NCBI RefSeq assembly: GCF_041053105.1
Contig: NZ_CP163444.1
Location: 4,278,001-4,342,000, forward strand
DNA: 64,000 nucleotides
Direction: 5' to 3'
Origin: Streptomyces sp. R44
GTDB lineage: Bacteria > Actinomycetota > Actinomycetes > Streptomycetales > Streptomycetaceae
Position numbers and translations under genes: made by a program. This document shows positions 25,777 through 33,982 of the stretch, in pieces. Every line of letters begins with the position of its first letter. Position 1 is the first letter of the stretch. Under the pieces are notes generated by a model. It made no database searches, had not been told where the DNA came from, and saw nothing but the letters and a program-made list of their open reading frames with translations.

Positions 25777-26439
25777 CTACTGTGCCTCGATCTCCGCGTA
25801 CCGCTGCACCCACGCGTGCATGGCGATCGCGGCCGCGGCGCCCGCGTTGATCGACCGGGTCGAGCCGAACTGGGCGATCGAGCAGACCATCTCCACGTGG
25901 GCGCGGGCCTCCTCCGTGAGCCCCGGCCCCTCCTGCCCGAAGAGCAGCACACAGCGGCGGGGCAGCACGGTCCGCTCCAGCGGGACGGCGCCCGGCAGGT
26001 TGTCGATGCCGATGACCGGGATGCCCTCGGCCGCCGCCCACGAGGTCAGCGACTCGGTGTCCGGGTGGTGCCGGACGTGCTGGTAGCGGTCGGTGACCAT
26101 GGCGCCCCGCCGGTTCCAGCGGCGCCGGCCCACGATGTGGACCTCCTTCGCCAGGAACGCGTTGGCGGTCCGCACCACCGAGCCGATGTTGAAGTCGTGG
26201 CCCCAGTTCTCCACCGCCACGTGGAAGTCGTGGCGGCGGGTGTCCAGGTCGGCGACGACCGCCTCGCGCGTCCAGTACCGATAGCGGTCCACGACGTTGC
26301 GCCGGTCGCCGTCGGCGAGCAGCTCGGGGTCGTACCGCTCGTCCCGCGGCCACGGCTCCGGGTGCGGCCCGACGCCGATCTCGGGGCCGAACCCCTCGTC
26401 GTACTGGACCGGCTCGGGCTGTTCTTGCGTGGTGCTCAC
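25777..26439 (-). CDS. SpoU/TrmH-family RNA 2'-O-methyltransferase
   Basis: A 220-residue SPOUT enzyme that methylates ribose in tRNA or rRNA with S-adenosylmethionine. The three SpoU motifs are visible: ENWGHDFNIGSVVRTANAF, CVLLFGQEGPGLTEEA, and QFGSTRSINAGAAAAIAMHA. These form the trefoil knot and cofactor site. GTG 26439 overlaps the stop of the HTTM gene (GTGA), implying coupled translation. TACCCT just upstream could alternatively give a leaderless transcript. The target nucleotide is unknown. Confidence 0.9.
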   Translation of the reverse strand: MSTTQEQPEPVQYDEGFGPEIGVGPHPEPWPRDERYDPELLADGDRRNVVDRYRYWTREAVVADLDTRRHDFHVAVENWGHDFNIGSVVRTANAFLAKEVHIVGRRRWNRRGAMVTDRYQHVRHHPDTESLTSWAAAEGIPVIGIDNLPGAVPLERTVLPRRCVLLFGQEGPGLTEEARAHVEMVCSIAQFGSTRSINAGAAAAIAMHAWVQRYAEIEAQ

Positions 26440-27737
26440 CCGACGAGGGTACGGGGACCGGGCTCCTCACCCGTACGGCGCTGCTCGGGCAGCGCCTCGG
26501 CAGAACCCTCGGCCGGGATCCCCGCGGAGGTCCCGGCGGAGGACCCGGCGGAGGACCCGGCGGGGGTCCGCTTCAGCAGCCGGTCCCTCCCCTTCACCAC
26601 CCGGGCGCCCAGCCAGACCAGGAACGCGGTCGGCAGGAACACGGCGTCGGCGGAGATCATCGCGAGCGAGAAGACCGGCAGTCCGAGAAGGACCGCGATC
26701 CCGGCGTGCTCCATCATCATCACGACGAGCAGGACGTTCTTGACCTTGCGGTTGAAGAGCGTGAACGGGAACGCGACCTGGACGATCACCGTGCCGTAGG
26801 TCAGCAGCATCACCATGATCCCGCTGGACCCGAGCAGATCGGACAGGCCCGGCCAGGGCGAGAAGTAGTCCAGGTGGAGCGGGTAGAACAGCGCCGTCCC
26901 CTCCTGCCAGCGCGAGCCCTGGATCTTGTACCAGCCGGCCGTGGCGTAGATCAGGCAGACCTCCACCATGAGCACGGCGAGGACGGCGTTGTGCGCGAGG
27001 TTGGCGAGGGCGTCCAGCAGGGTCCGCGGCTCCCCGGGCGCCAGCCGGCAGACCAGCCACCACAGGCCGTTCCCGAGCCACAGCACCCACAGCAGCACCG
27101 GCACCCACCACTCGCCGGTGACGTCGCTGAACCACGTGGCGGCGAGGAGGAAGCCGCCGAGCACGACCCACAGCAGCGGTCCGACGACATCGCGGCGCGG
27201 GGCCTCCCCGGCCTCGGCCGCGCGGGCCTCACGGGCCGCCCGGCGGGCATCGAGCGACCACACCCGGCCACAGCGGGTGAACACCAGGTAGATCGAGACG
27301 AGGTGCAGGACGTTGTCGCCGCCGTCGCCCACGAAGACGGACCGGTTCTGCAGCGAGAGCACGCCGACCATGAAGACCACGGACACGGCCCGGGTGCGCC
27401 AGCCCACCAGGAGCAGCGCGGCGGACAGCACCGCAAGCCCGTAGACGATCTCGAACCAGACCCCGCCGTCCGACCACATGAGCGCGGTGAAGGCCTTGTT
27501 GTCGTCGATCAGCCGGCGCGCCATCTCCCACGACCAGGGGGAGTCGGGACCGTACAGCAGGTGCCGGTAGGGCAGCTCGCGCAGCAGGAAGACCAGCCAG
27601 GTCAGCGAGAAGCCGATCCGTACGATCGCGCTCTGGTACGGGGCGAGGGAGCGGCCCGTGACGGCCTGCACCCCGCGGGCGAGCCGGCGGTCGAAGGGCT
27701 CGCGGACACACGCGCGCGTGGCGTGGGAGGTGCTCAT
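26436..27737 (-). CDS. HTTM (gamma-carboxylase-like) multi-pass membrane protein
   Basis: A 433-residue membrane protein of the HTTM domain family, related to vitamin K-dependent gamma-carboxylase. It has about eight hydrophobic helices. Typical blocks are APYQSAIVRIGFSLTWLVFL, LYGPDSPWSWEMARRL, LSLQNRSVFVGDGGDNVLHL and TAGWYKIQGSRWQEGTALFY. The C-terminus is a hydrophilic repeat (AGSSAGSSAGTSAGIPAE). ATG 27737 overlaps the upstream DUF5819 stop (ATGA). Both proteins usually occur together, suggesting a membrane complex; the reaction is unknown. Confidence 0.87.
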   Translation of the reverse strand: MSTSHATRACVREPFDRRLARGVQAVTGRSLAPYQSAIVRIGFSLTWLVFLLRELPYRHLLYGPDSPWSWEMARRLIDDNKAFTALMWSDGGVWFEIVYGLAVLSAALLLVGWRTRAVSVVFMVGVLSLQNRSVFVGDGGDNVLHLVSIYLVFTRCGRVWSLDARRAAREARAAEAGEAPRRDVVGPLLWVVLGGFLLAATWFSDVTGEWWVPVLLWVLWLGNGLWWLVCRLAPGEPRTLLDALANLAHNAVLAVLMVEVCLIYATAGWYKIQGSRWQEGTALFYPLHLDYFSPWPGLSDLLGSSGIMVMLLTYGTVIVQVAFPFTLFNRKVKNVLLVVMMMEHAGIAVLLGLPVFSLAMISADAVFLPTAFLVWLGARVVKGRDRLLKRTPAGSSAGSSAGTSAGIPAEGSAEALPEQRRTGEEPGPRTLVG

Positions 27738-28564
27738 CGGCCCGCCTCCGTGCTGCTCGCGGCGGCACCGGCGGCCCGGTCGGCATCGGTGATCCTCCAC
27801 CACGGGAGGTCGCGGTAGGACGGGTTGGACCGCGTCTTCTCGGTGCTCCATCGGGGGGAGGGGACGGACCGGGAGACGGTGCGGAGCTGGATGCGCCGCA
27901 CGTCGGGTCCGATGGGGCGCCCGTCGCGGCGCTTGAGGTCGTCGAGCCTGAGCATCGCGAGCCGGCGCATGTACTGCTCCGAGAGGGTGCCGCGCAGCCC
28001 GTTGGGGCGGTTGGCGTCGTTGTGCGTGTTGAGGTAGAAGTCCACGGCCCTGCGGAGCTGGTTCTGCTGCGAGTGGCTGGGCAGCGGGTTGTGGCGGATG
28101 GCCTCGGCGTCCTGCGCGGTGAGGTCGATCCAGCCGGTGGTGCCGCGGCCGCCGTCGGCGTCGGCGAGCTCGGCACGGACCTCGACGGAGACGTTCGTCT
28201 GGAGCGGATTGGGCGCGAAGAGCTTCCAGTTCTGCTCGAACTCCGGGTAGATCCAGTCGTCGACGGCCTCGCCGTGCCGCTTGGTCAGCGTGTTGGACGG
28301 CGCCACGTGCAGGAAGACCATCGCCAGGTGCACGCAGGTGAACACCGCGACGACGGCGAGCGCGACGGCGACGACGACCTGGTACGGCAGCGAGAGGGCC
28401 ATGATCCCGGTGCCGGCGGTCCCGGTGCGCCCGGTTCCCTTGCTTCCGCCCTCGGTTCCGGCAGCGGTGCCCGGGGTCTCAGGAGGGCTGATCGGCGGGT
28501 CCTCCGGGGGTCTCCGCCCGTCGTCACTCACCTCGACCGCGTCCTTTTCGACGTACGCGTCCAT
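27734..28564 (-). CDS. DUF5819 family membrane protein
   Basis: A 276-residue protein. A Pro/Gly-rich N-terminal tail (1-55) precedes one membrane helix at about 60-85 (VVVAVALAVVAVFTCVHLAM). An extracytoplasmic domain follows, with LHVAPSNTL and YPEFEQNWKLFAPNPLQTNV, the DUF5819 signature. It is first in a leftward run of three overlapping genes with HTTM and SpoU. The start ATG 28564 lies 112 bases from the divergent paaA. Function unknown; constant pairing with the HTTM protein suggests they act together. Confidence 0.85.
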   Translation of the reverse strand: MDAYVEKDAVEVSDDGRRPPEDPPISPPETPGTAAGTEGGSKGTGRTGTAGTGIMALSLPYQVVVAVALAVVAVFTCVHLAMVFLHVAPSNTLTKRHGEAVDDWIYPEFEQNWKLFAPNPLQTNVSVEVRAELADADGGRGTTGWIDLTAQDAEAIRHNPLPSHSQQNQLRRAVDFYLNTHNDANRPNGLRGTLSEQYMRRLAMLRLDDLKRRDGRPIGPDVRRIQLRTVSRSVPSPRWSTEKTRSNPSYRDLPWWRITDADRAAGAAASSTEAGR

Positions 28565-28594
28565 CCCGCCCCGATCCCGATCGGCCCACCTCGG

Positions 28595-28603
28595 TTATCC
28601 ACA
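28595..28603 (+). other. DnaA box
   Basis: TTATCCACA, an exact consensus DnaA box, in the DUF5819-paaA intergenic region. A single box; any role in replication or transcription is unproven. Confidence 0.5.
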
Positions 28604-28648
28604 GGGTTGACACCATACGGGCCGCCGACCCACCATTGAAGTCATTCA

Positions 28649-28662
28649 ACCGAACGATCGGT
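28649..28662. promoter_or_regulatory. PaaR-type operator upstream of paaA
   Basis: ACCG-AA-CG-AT-CGGT matches the same ACCG-NN-CG-NN-CGGT core as the paaN site. It lies 14 bases before the paaA start codon. An adjoining palindrome TTGAA-GTCA-TTCAA (28636-28649) contains a -35-like TTGAAG. The position suits repression of paaABCDE. Confidence 0.65.
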
Positions 28663-28676
28663 CGGTAGGGGGTCTG

Positions 28677-29693
28677 ATGACCGCAGTGACGGCAGGGACG
28701 GCAGGGACCACGGGCGTGCCCGGCGTGTCGGACACGGCCGCGGCGGCGGAGCAGGCCGCCTACGAGGCCGTGTTCGACGCCGCCGTCGCCGCCGACGAAC
28801 GGATCGAGCCGCGCGACTGGATGCCCGAGGCCTACCGGGCCTCGCTCGTCCGCCAGATCGCGCAGCACGCCCACTCCGAGATCATCGGCATGCAGCCCGA
28901 GGCGAACTGGATCACCCGGGCGCCCTCCCTGCGGCGCAAGGCGATCCTCATGGCCAAGGTGCAGGACGAGGCCGGCCACGGCCTGTACCTGTACAGCGCG
29001 GCCGAGACCCTCGGCACCAGCCGCGACGAGCTGCTCGACAAGCTGCACTCCGGCCGCCAGAAGTACTCCTCGATCTTCAACTACCCCACGCTGACCTGGG
29101 CCGACGTCGGCGCGATCGGCTGGCTGGTCGACGGCGCCGCGATCACCAACCAGGTCCCGCTCTGCCGCTGCTCCTACGGCCCGTACGCCCGCGCGATGGT
29201 CAGGGTCTGCAAGGAGGAGTCCTTCCACCAGCGCCAGGGCTACGAGGCACTGCTCGCCCTGTCGAACGGCACCGAGGCCCAGCACGCCATGGCCCAGGAC
29301 GCGGTGGACCGCTGGTGGTGGCCCTCGCTGATGATGTTCGGCCCGCCGGACGACGAGTCGACGCACACCGCCCAGGCGATGGCCTGGAAGATCAAGCGCC
29401 ACTCCAACGACGAACTGCGCCAGCGCTTCGTCGACATCGCCGTCCCGCAGGCCGAGGCCCTCGGCCTCACCCTCCCCGACCCCGACATCCGGTGGAACGA
29501 GGAGCGCGGGCACTACGACTTCGGCCCGATCGACTGGACCGAGTTCTGGGACGTCCTCAAGGGGAACGGCCCCTGCAACGACCAGCGGCTCAGCAAGCGG
29601 CGCCAGGCCCACGAGGACGGCGCCTGGGTCAGAGAAGCGGCGGCGGCCTACGCGGAGAAGCACACCGGAAAGCACGGGGAGGCACAGGCATGA
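28677..29693 (+). CDS. paaA: 1,2-phenylacetyl-CoA epoxidase subunit PaaA
   Basis: Catalytic di-iron subunit of the ring-epoxidising monooxygenase PaaABCE. 338 residues; the ferritin-like helical domain starts near residue 40 after a Gly/Thr/Ala-rich N-terminus. Iron-ligand regions are visible in [20 protein letters not shown] (ExxH) and [18 protein letters not shown] (ExxH). [14 protein letters not shown] and [20 protein letters not shown] are characteristic of PaaA. ATG 28677 follows TAGGGGG. First gene of a tightly overlapping paaABCDE operon (ATGA, GTGA, coupled starts). Confidence 0.96.
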   Translation: MTAVTAGTAGTTGVPGVSDTAAAAEQAAYEAVFDAAVAADERIEPRDWMPEAYRASLVRQIAQHAHSEIIGMQPEANWITRAPSLRRKAILMAKVQDEAGHGLYLYSAAETLGTSRDELLDKLHSGRQKYSSIFNYPTLTWADVGAIGWLVDGAAITNQVPLCRCSYGPYARAMVRVCKEESFHQRQGYEALLALSNGTEAQHAMAQDAVDRWWWPSLMMFGPPDDESTHTAQAMAWKIKRHSNDELRQRFVDIAVPQAEALGLTLPDPDIRWNEERGHYDFGPIDWTEFWDVLKGNGPCNDQRLSKRRQAHEDGAWVREAAAAYAEKHTGKHGEAQA

Positions 29694-29977
29694 CGACCGA
29701 CGGTTGGCCGCTGTGGGAGGTGTTCGTGCGCTCCCGCCGCGGGCTGTCCCACACCCACGCGGGCAGTCTCCACGCACCCGACGCGGAGATGGCCCTGCGC
29801 AACGCCCGCGACCTCTACACCCGCCGGTCCGAAGGCGTGTCCCTCTGGGTCGTCCCCTCGGCGGCGATCACCGCCTCCTCGCCCGACGAGAAGGACCCGT
29901 TCTTCGAGCCGGCCGCGGACAAGCCCTACCGCCACCCGACCTTCTACGAGATCCCGGAGGGGGTGAAGCACCTGTGA
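29690..29977 (+). CDS. paaB: 1,2-phenylacetyl-CoA epoxidase subunit PaaB
   Basis: A 95-residue small bridging subunit. It starts with [20 protein letters not shown] and continues with [19 protein letters not shown] and [10 protein letters not shown], all diagnostic for PaaB. It connects PaaA/PaaC dimers in the epoxidase complex. ATG 29690 overlaps the paaA stop by four bases; its stop overlaps the paaC GTG. The C-terminal [19 protein letters not shown] agrees with the family's full length. Confidence 0.95.
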   Translation: MTTDGWPLWEVFVRSRRGLSHTHAGSLHAPDAEMALRNARDLYTRRSEGVSLWVVPSAAITASSPDEKDPFFEPAADKPYRHPTFYEIPEGVKHL

Positions 29978-30714
29978 CCGGCACCACCGACACCCACACC
30001 GACGCCGTCACCGCCGCCGCGGCACTCGCCCTCGGCGACGACGCCCTCGTCCTCTCCCACCGCCTGGGGGAGTGGGCCGGCTCCGCCCCCGTCCTGGAGG
30101 AGGAGGTCGCCCTGGCCAACATCGCCCTCGACCTCCTCGGCCAGGCCCGGGTCCTCCTCTCCCTCGCCGGGGACGAGGACGAACTGGCCTACCTCCGCGA
30201 GGAGCGCTCCTTCCGGAACAGCCAGCTGGTCGAGCAGCCGAACGGCGACTTCGCCCACACCATCGCCCGGCAGCTCTACTTCTCCACCTACCAGCACCTC
30301 CTGTACGGACAGCTGGCCACCGGCGACGGCCCCTTCGCCGGCCTCGCCGGCAAGGCCGTCAAGGAGGTCGCCTACCACCAGGACCACGCCGAGCACTGGA
30401 CCCTCCGCCTCGGCGACGGCACCCCCGAGAGCCACCAGCGGATGCAGCGGGCCTGCGACGCCCTCTGGCGCTACACCGGCGAACTGTTCCAGCCCGTCGA
30501 CGGCCTCGACCTGGACCTCCCCGCCCTGGAGACCGCCTGGCTCGACTCGGTCACCGACGTCCTCGGCCGGGCCTGCCTCACCGTCCCCTCCGGACCGCGC
30601 ACGGGCGCCTGGAGCGCGGGCGCCGGCCGACAGGGCCTGCACACCGAACCCTTCGGACGGATGCTCGCCGAGATGCAGCACCTGCACCGCAGCCACCCGG
30701 GGGCGACATGGTGA
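29974..30714 (+). CDS. paaC: 1,2-phenylacetyl-CoA epoxidase subunit PaaC
   Basis: A 246-residue structural ferritin-like partner of PaaA. Features: LALGDDALVLSHRLGEWAG, EEEVALANIALDLLGQARVL, FAHTIARQLYFSTYQHLLY, AVKEVAYHQDHAEHWTLRLG, EMQHLHRSHPGATW. It stabilises PaaA and helps bind the CoA substrate. GTG 29974 overlaps the paaB stop (GTGA). Confidence 0.95.
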   Translation: MTGTTDTHTDAVTAAAALALGDDALVLSHRLGEWAGSAPVLEEEVALANIALDLLGQARVLLSLAGDEDELAYLREERSFRNSQLVEQPNGDFAHTIARQLYFSTYQHLLYGQLATGDGPFAGLAGKAVKEVAYHQDHAEHWTLRLGDGTPESHQRMQRACDALWRYTGELFQPVDGLDLDLPALETAWLDSVTDVLGRACLTVPSGPRTGAWSAGAGRQGLHTEPFGRMLAEMQHLHRSHPGATW

Positions 30715-31205
30715 CCATGACGGCCCTGGAAGAGGAACTGAGCCGCGTCGCCGGCTCCGTCCCCGATCCGGAGCTGCCCGTCCTCACCCTGGAGGAACTC
30801 GGCGTCATGCGGGGCGTGCACGTCCTCGGCCCCGGCCGGGTCGAGGTCTCCCTCACCCCCACCTACACCGGCTGCCCCGCGATCGAGGCGATGGCATCCG
30901 ACATCGAGCAGGCCCTCCACCGGCACGGCGTACCGGACGTCACCGTCGTCACCGTCCTCGCCCCGGCCTGGTCCACCGACGACATCAGCGAGGAAGGGCG
31001 CCGCAAGCTCACCGAGTTCGGCATCGCCCCACCCCGCCCCCAGGGCCCGGCCGGCGGCCCCGTACCGCTCACCCTGGCGATCCGCTGCCCGCACTGCGGA
31101 TCCACCGACACCGAGCTCCTGAGCCGCTTCTCCTCCACCGCGTGCAAGGCGCTCCGCCGCTGCACCGCCTGCCGCGAACCGTTCGACCACTTCAAGGAGT
31201 TGTAG
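30708..31205 (+). CDS. paaD: PaaD, SufT/MIP18-family iron-sulfur maturation protein
   Basis: A 165-residue DUF59-type protein needed to mature the epoxidase system. The N-terminal DUF59 domain is recognisable by SVPDPELPVLTLEELG and VSLTPTYTGCPAIEAMASDI. The C-terminal half has a zinc-like cysteine cluster CPHCGS... CKALRRCTACREPFDHFKEL. Both ATG 30708 and GTG 30711 overlap the paaC stop region; GTG 30711 gives the classic GTGA overlap. The difference is one codon. Confidence 0.93.
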   Translation: MVTMTALEEELSRVAGSVPDPELPVLTLEELGVMRGVHVLGPGRVEVSLTPTYTGCPAIEAMASDIEQALHRHGVPDVTVVTVLAPAWSTDDISEEGRRKLTEFGIAPPRPQGPAGGPVPLTLAIRCPHCGSTDTELLSRFSSTACKALRRCTACREPFDHFKEL

Positions 31206-32294
31206 ATGGAGTCCTCAGCCGCCGGACGGGCCGGATTCCATCCCCTCAGGGTGAGCGAGGTCGACCGGCTCACGGACGACTCCGTGGCCGTCACCTTCGC
31301 GGTCCCGCCCGAACTCCACGAGGCCTACCGCCACCTCCCCGGCCAGCACCTCGCCCTGCGCCGCACCGGCGAACAGGGAGAGGAGATCCGGCGCACCTAC
31401 TCCATCTGCGCCCCCGCCTCCCCGGCCGGCGAGCCCCCCGTCCTGCGCGTCGGCATCCGCCTCGTCGACGGCGGCTCGTTCTCCACGTACGCCCTCAAGG
31501 AACTGGCCGTCGGCGACCTCGTCGAGGTCATGGAGCCGAGGGGCCGCTTCGCGCTCACCCCGCGCCCCGGGCACTTCGCCGCGGTCGTCGGCGGCAGCGG
31601 CATCACCCCGGTCCTGTCGATGGCGGCCACCCTGCTCGCCCGCGAGCCGGAGGCCCGGTTCTGCCTGATCCGCAGCGACCGCACCGCCGCGTCCACGATG
31701 TTCCTCGACGAGGTCGCCGACCTCAAGGACCGCTACCCGGACCGCTTCCAGCTGGTCACCGTGCTCTCCCGGGAGGAGCAGCAGGCCGGTCTGCCGTCCG
31801 GCCGCCTCGACGGCGAGCGGCTCGCCGGACTGCTGCCCGCGCTGCTGCCCGTCGACACGATCGACGGCTGGTTCCTCTGCGGCCCCTTCGGACTCGTCCA
31901 GGGCGCCGAGAAGGCGCTGCGCGGCCTGGGCGTCGACCGCAGCCGGATCCACCAGGAGATCTTCCACGTCGACGACGGCTCCGCCCCCGCGCCGGCCCCC
32001 GCGGCCGACGCCCCGGCGCACGCCACCCTGACCGCGACCCTCCACGGCCGCTCCGGCACCTGGCCCGTGGAGCGGGGCGAGACGCTCCTCGACACCGTGC
32101 TCCGCGCCCGCGCGGACGCCCCGTACGCCTGCAAGGGCGGGGTGTGCGGCACCTGCCGCGCCTTCCTCGTCGGCGGAGAGGTGCGGATGGACCGCAACTT
32201 CGCGCTGGAGCCGGAGGAGACCGAAGCCGGATACGTCCTGGCCTGCCAGTCCCACCCGGCCACCCCGGACGTGGAGCTGGACTTCGACCGCTGA
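31206..32294 (+). CDS. paaE: 1,2-phenylacetyl-CoA epoxidase reductase PaaE
   Basis: NADPH-dependent electron-transfer subunit, 362 residues. FAD domain at 10-110 (IRRTYSICAPA flavin-binding RxYS). NAD(P) domain at about 115-235 (VGGSGITPVLSMA, FLCGPFGL). C-terminal plant-type 2Fe-2S ferredoxin at 270-362 with ligands CKGGVCGTC and a later Cys in VLACQSHP. Passes electrons to the PaaA di-iron centre. AAGGAG lies seven bases before ATG 31206, and the paaD stop directly abuts this start. Last gene of the operon. Confidence 0.95.
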   Translation: MESSAAGRAGFHPLRVSEVDRLTDDSVAVTFAVPPELHEAYRHLPGQHLALRRTGEQGEEIRRTYSICAPASPAGEPPVLRVGIRLVDGGSFSTYALKELAVGDLVEVMEPRGRFALTPRPGHFAAVVGGSGITPVLSMAATLLAREPEARFCLIRSDRTAASTMFLDEVADLKDRYPDRFQLVTVLSREEQQAGLPSGRLDGERLAGLLPALLPVDTIDGWFLCGPFGLVQGAEKALRGLGVDRSRIHQEIFHVDDGSAPAPAPAADAPAHATLTATLHGRSGTWPVERGETLLDTVLRARADAPYACKGGVCGTCRAFLVGGEVRMDRNFALEPEETEAGYVLACQSHPATPDVELDFDR

Positions 32295-32324
32295 GAACCT
32301 CTGAGAACCGCTGAGAACCTCTGA
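32291..32324 (+). repeat. 10-base tandem repeat at the paaE stop codon
   Basis: CTGAGAACC(T/G) repeats at 32291, 32301 and 32311, with CTGA at 32321. The first unit contains the paaE stop. Each unit contains another TGA; as the period is not a multiple of three, these stops fall in all three frames. Confidence 0.8.
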
Positions 32325-32330
32325 CGAGCC

Positions 32331-32358
32331 GGTGGCGCCGAAGAAGTGCGGCGCCACC
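32331..32358 (+). terminator. Terminator of the paaABCDE operon
   Basis: GGTGGCGCCG-aagaagtg-CGGCGCCACC, a perfect ten-base stem with an eight-base loop, followed by ATTCCCTTCCCC. Located 37 bases after the paaE stop. Confidence 0.7.
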
Positions 32359-32370
32359 ATTCCCTTCCCC

Positions 32371-32400
32371 TAGAACCTGTTCTATCTTGACGATCCGTCA
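32371..32400. promoter_or_regulatory. KstR-type operator plus adjoining palindrome
   Basis: TAGAACCTGTTCTA (32371-32384) is a perfect palindrome apart from its centre. It matches the mycobacterial KstR box TnnAACnnGTTnnA at every defined position. TGACG-ATC-CGTCA (32388-32400), a second perfect inverted repeat, follows after three bases and contains a -35-like TTGACG. The acyl-CoA dehydrogenase gene begins 36 bases further on. KstR-type TetR repressors respond to steroid or fatty acyl-CoAs; no kstR gene is in this window. Confidence 0.55.
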
Positions 32401-32435
32401 GACAGAGACAGTGACGGCAACGGGAAGGCAGCACA

Positions 32436-33569
32436 GTGGACTTCACCTTCACCGAAGAACAGCAGGCGGCCGTCGAGACGGCCAAGGCGGTCTTCAAGGA
32501 CGTCACGCCCGACGCCGTCCCGAGCCCCGCCCTCACCCCCGGCGCCGTGGCCGAGGACCACGACCGGCCGCTCTGGTCCCGCCTCGCCGCCGCCGACCTC
32601 CTCGGCCTCGCCCTGGCCCCCGAGCACGGCGGCTCCGGACTCGACCCCGTCGCCCTCTGCCTCGTCCTGCGCGAGTCGGCCCGCGTCCTCGCCCGCGTCC
32701 CGCTCCTGGAGACCAGCGCCGTCGCCCTGACCGTCGAGCGCCACGCCCACCCCCGTACGGCCGCCGAACTGCTCCCCCGGGTCGCCCGCGGCGAACTCGT
32801 CCTCACCGCCGCCTCCCAGGGACGCACCGGTCACGAACCCGCCGACCGCGCCGTCACCGCGCGCCGCGACGGAGCCGACTGGATCCTCGACGGCCTCCAG
32901 ACCGCCGTCCCCTGGGCCCACACGGCCGACCTCATCGCCGTACCGGCACACACCACCGAGGACCGCACGATCCTCGCCCTGGTACCCCGCACCCACGAGG
33001 GCCTCACCCACACCGACCAGTACTCGACCAGCGGCGAACTCCTCGCCGAGCTCCACCTCGACGCCGTACGCCTCGACGACACGAACGTCATCGACACCGA
33101 CGGCGCCTGGGAACGACTGCGCGACCTTCTCACCACCGGCACCTGCGCGCTCGCCCTCGGCCTCGGCGAGGCCGTCCTCACCATGACGAGCCAGTACACC
33201 GGAAAACGCGAACAGTTCGGCCACCCCGTGGCCACGTTCCAGGCCGTCGCCGTCCAGACCGCCGACCGCTACATCGACCTGCGCGCCATGGAGGCCACCC
33301 TCTGGCAGGCCGCCTGGCGCCTCTCCAGCGGCGCGGACGGAGCCCTCCCCGCCGCGGGGGACATCGCCGTCGCGAAGATCTGGGCGTCCGAAGGCGTACG
33401 ACGCGTCGTACAGACCGCCCAGCACCTGCACGGCGGCTTCGGCGCCGACACCGACTACCCGCTGCACCGCTACCACGCCTGGGCCAAGCACCTGGAACTG
33501 TCCCTCGGCCCCGCCGCGGCCCACGAGGAGGCCCTCGGTGACCTGCTGGCCGCCCACCCCCTCGGCTGA
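32436..33569 (+). CDS. Acyl-CoA dehydrogenase
   Basis: FAD-dependent alpha,beta-dehydrogenation of an acyl-CoA. 377 residues: N-terminal helical domain (FTFTEEQQAAVETAKAVFKD), middle beta domain, C-terminal helices with TGKREQFGHPVATFQAVAVQ and QHLHGGFGADTDYPLHRYHA. The sequence is of the divergent ACAD type found as alpha or beta partners in steroid side-chain degradation. The obvious catalytic Glu could not be placed with confidence. GTG 32436 start after ACGGGAAGGCAGCACA. The KstR-type box upstream supports a role in lipid or steroid catabolism (inference). Confidence 0.85.
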   Translation: MDFTFTEEQQAAVETAKAVFKDVTPDAVPSPALTPGAVAEDHDRPLWSRLAAADLLGLALAPEHGGSGLDPVALCLVLRESARVLARVPLLETSAVALTVERHAHPRTAAELLPRVARGELVLTAASQGRTGHEPADRAVTARRDGADWILDGLQTAVPWAHTADLIAVPAHTTEDRTILALVPRTHEGLTHTDQYSTSGELLAELHLDAVRLDDTNVIDTDGAWERLRDLLTTGTCALALGLGEAVLTMTSQYTGKREQFGHPVATFQAVAVQTADRYIDLRAMEATLWQAAWRLSSGADGALPAAGDIAVAKIWASEGVRRVVQTAQHLHGGFGADTDYPLHRYHAWAKHLELSLGPAAAHEEALGDLLAAHPLG

Positions 33570-33583
33570 GACTCAGCCCCGCG

Positions 33584-33928
33584 TCAGAGGACGAACGCCG
33601 GGCTGCCGCCCTCCGCGACCATCGGACGCCCGGCACCGTCCCACGCCAGCATCCCGCCGTCCACGTTCACGGCGTCGAAGCCCTGCTGCACCAGGTACTG
33701 CGTGACCTGCGCAGAACGGCCACCCACCCGGCACATCACATACGCGCGACCGTGCTCGGCCACGGCCTCCGTCACCTCACCGAAGCGGGCCACGAAGTCG
33801 CTCATCGGCACGTGCAGCGCGCCCTCGACATGACCGGCCGTCCACTCGTCGTCCTCCCTGACGTCCAGCACCAGGGCATCGGCCGGCACGGAAGCCGCGT
33901 CCACCGAGGGCAGCGGGGAGAAATTCAT
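33584..33928 (-). CDS. Rhodanese-like sulfurtransferase
   Basis: Single-domain rhodanese of 114 residues. Features: LVLDVREDDEWTAGHVEGAL (CH2A-like), active-site loop with Cys66 in YVMCRVGGRSAQ, and GFDAVNVDGGMLAWDGAGRP. Transfers sulfane sulfur through a Cys persulfide in the cytosol. ATG 33928 start. It converges on the acyl-CoA dehydrogenase gene with only 14 bases between stops. No obvious partner gene. Confidence 0.93.
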   Translation of the reverse strand: MNFSPLPSVDAASVPADALVLDVREDDEWTAGHVEGALHVPMSDFVARFGEVTEAVAEHGRAYVMCRVGGRSAQVTQYLVQQGFDAVNVDGGMLAWDGAGRPMVAEGGSPAFVL

Positions 33929-33982
33929 GGGACAAGCCTTCTCTCGTCAGTACCGCCCGAAGGGCTCGGGCGCACGGAAAAC

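Noticed and set aside
22388..26086. 1232-codon plus-strand frame across the dehydrogenase and paaN
   Set aside because: Reads antisense of one gene and a wrong frame of another; no recognisable motif.
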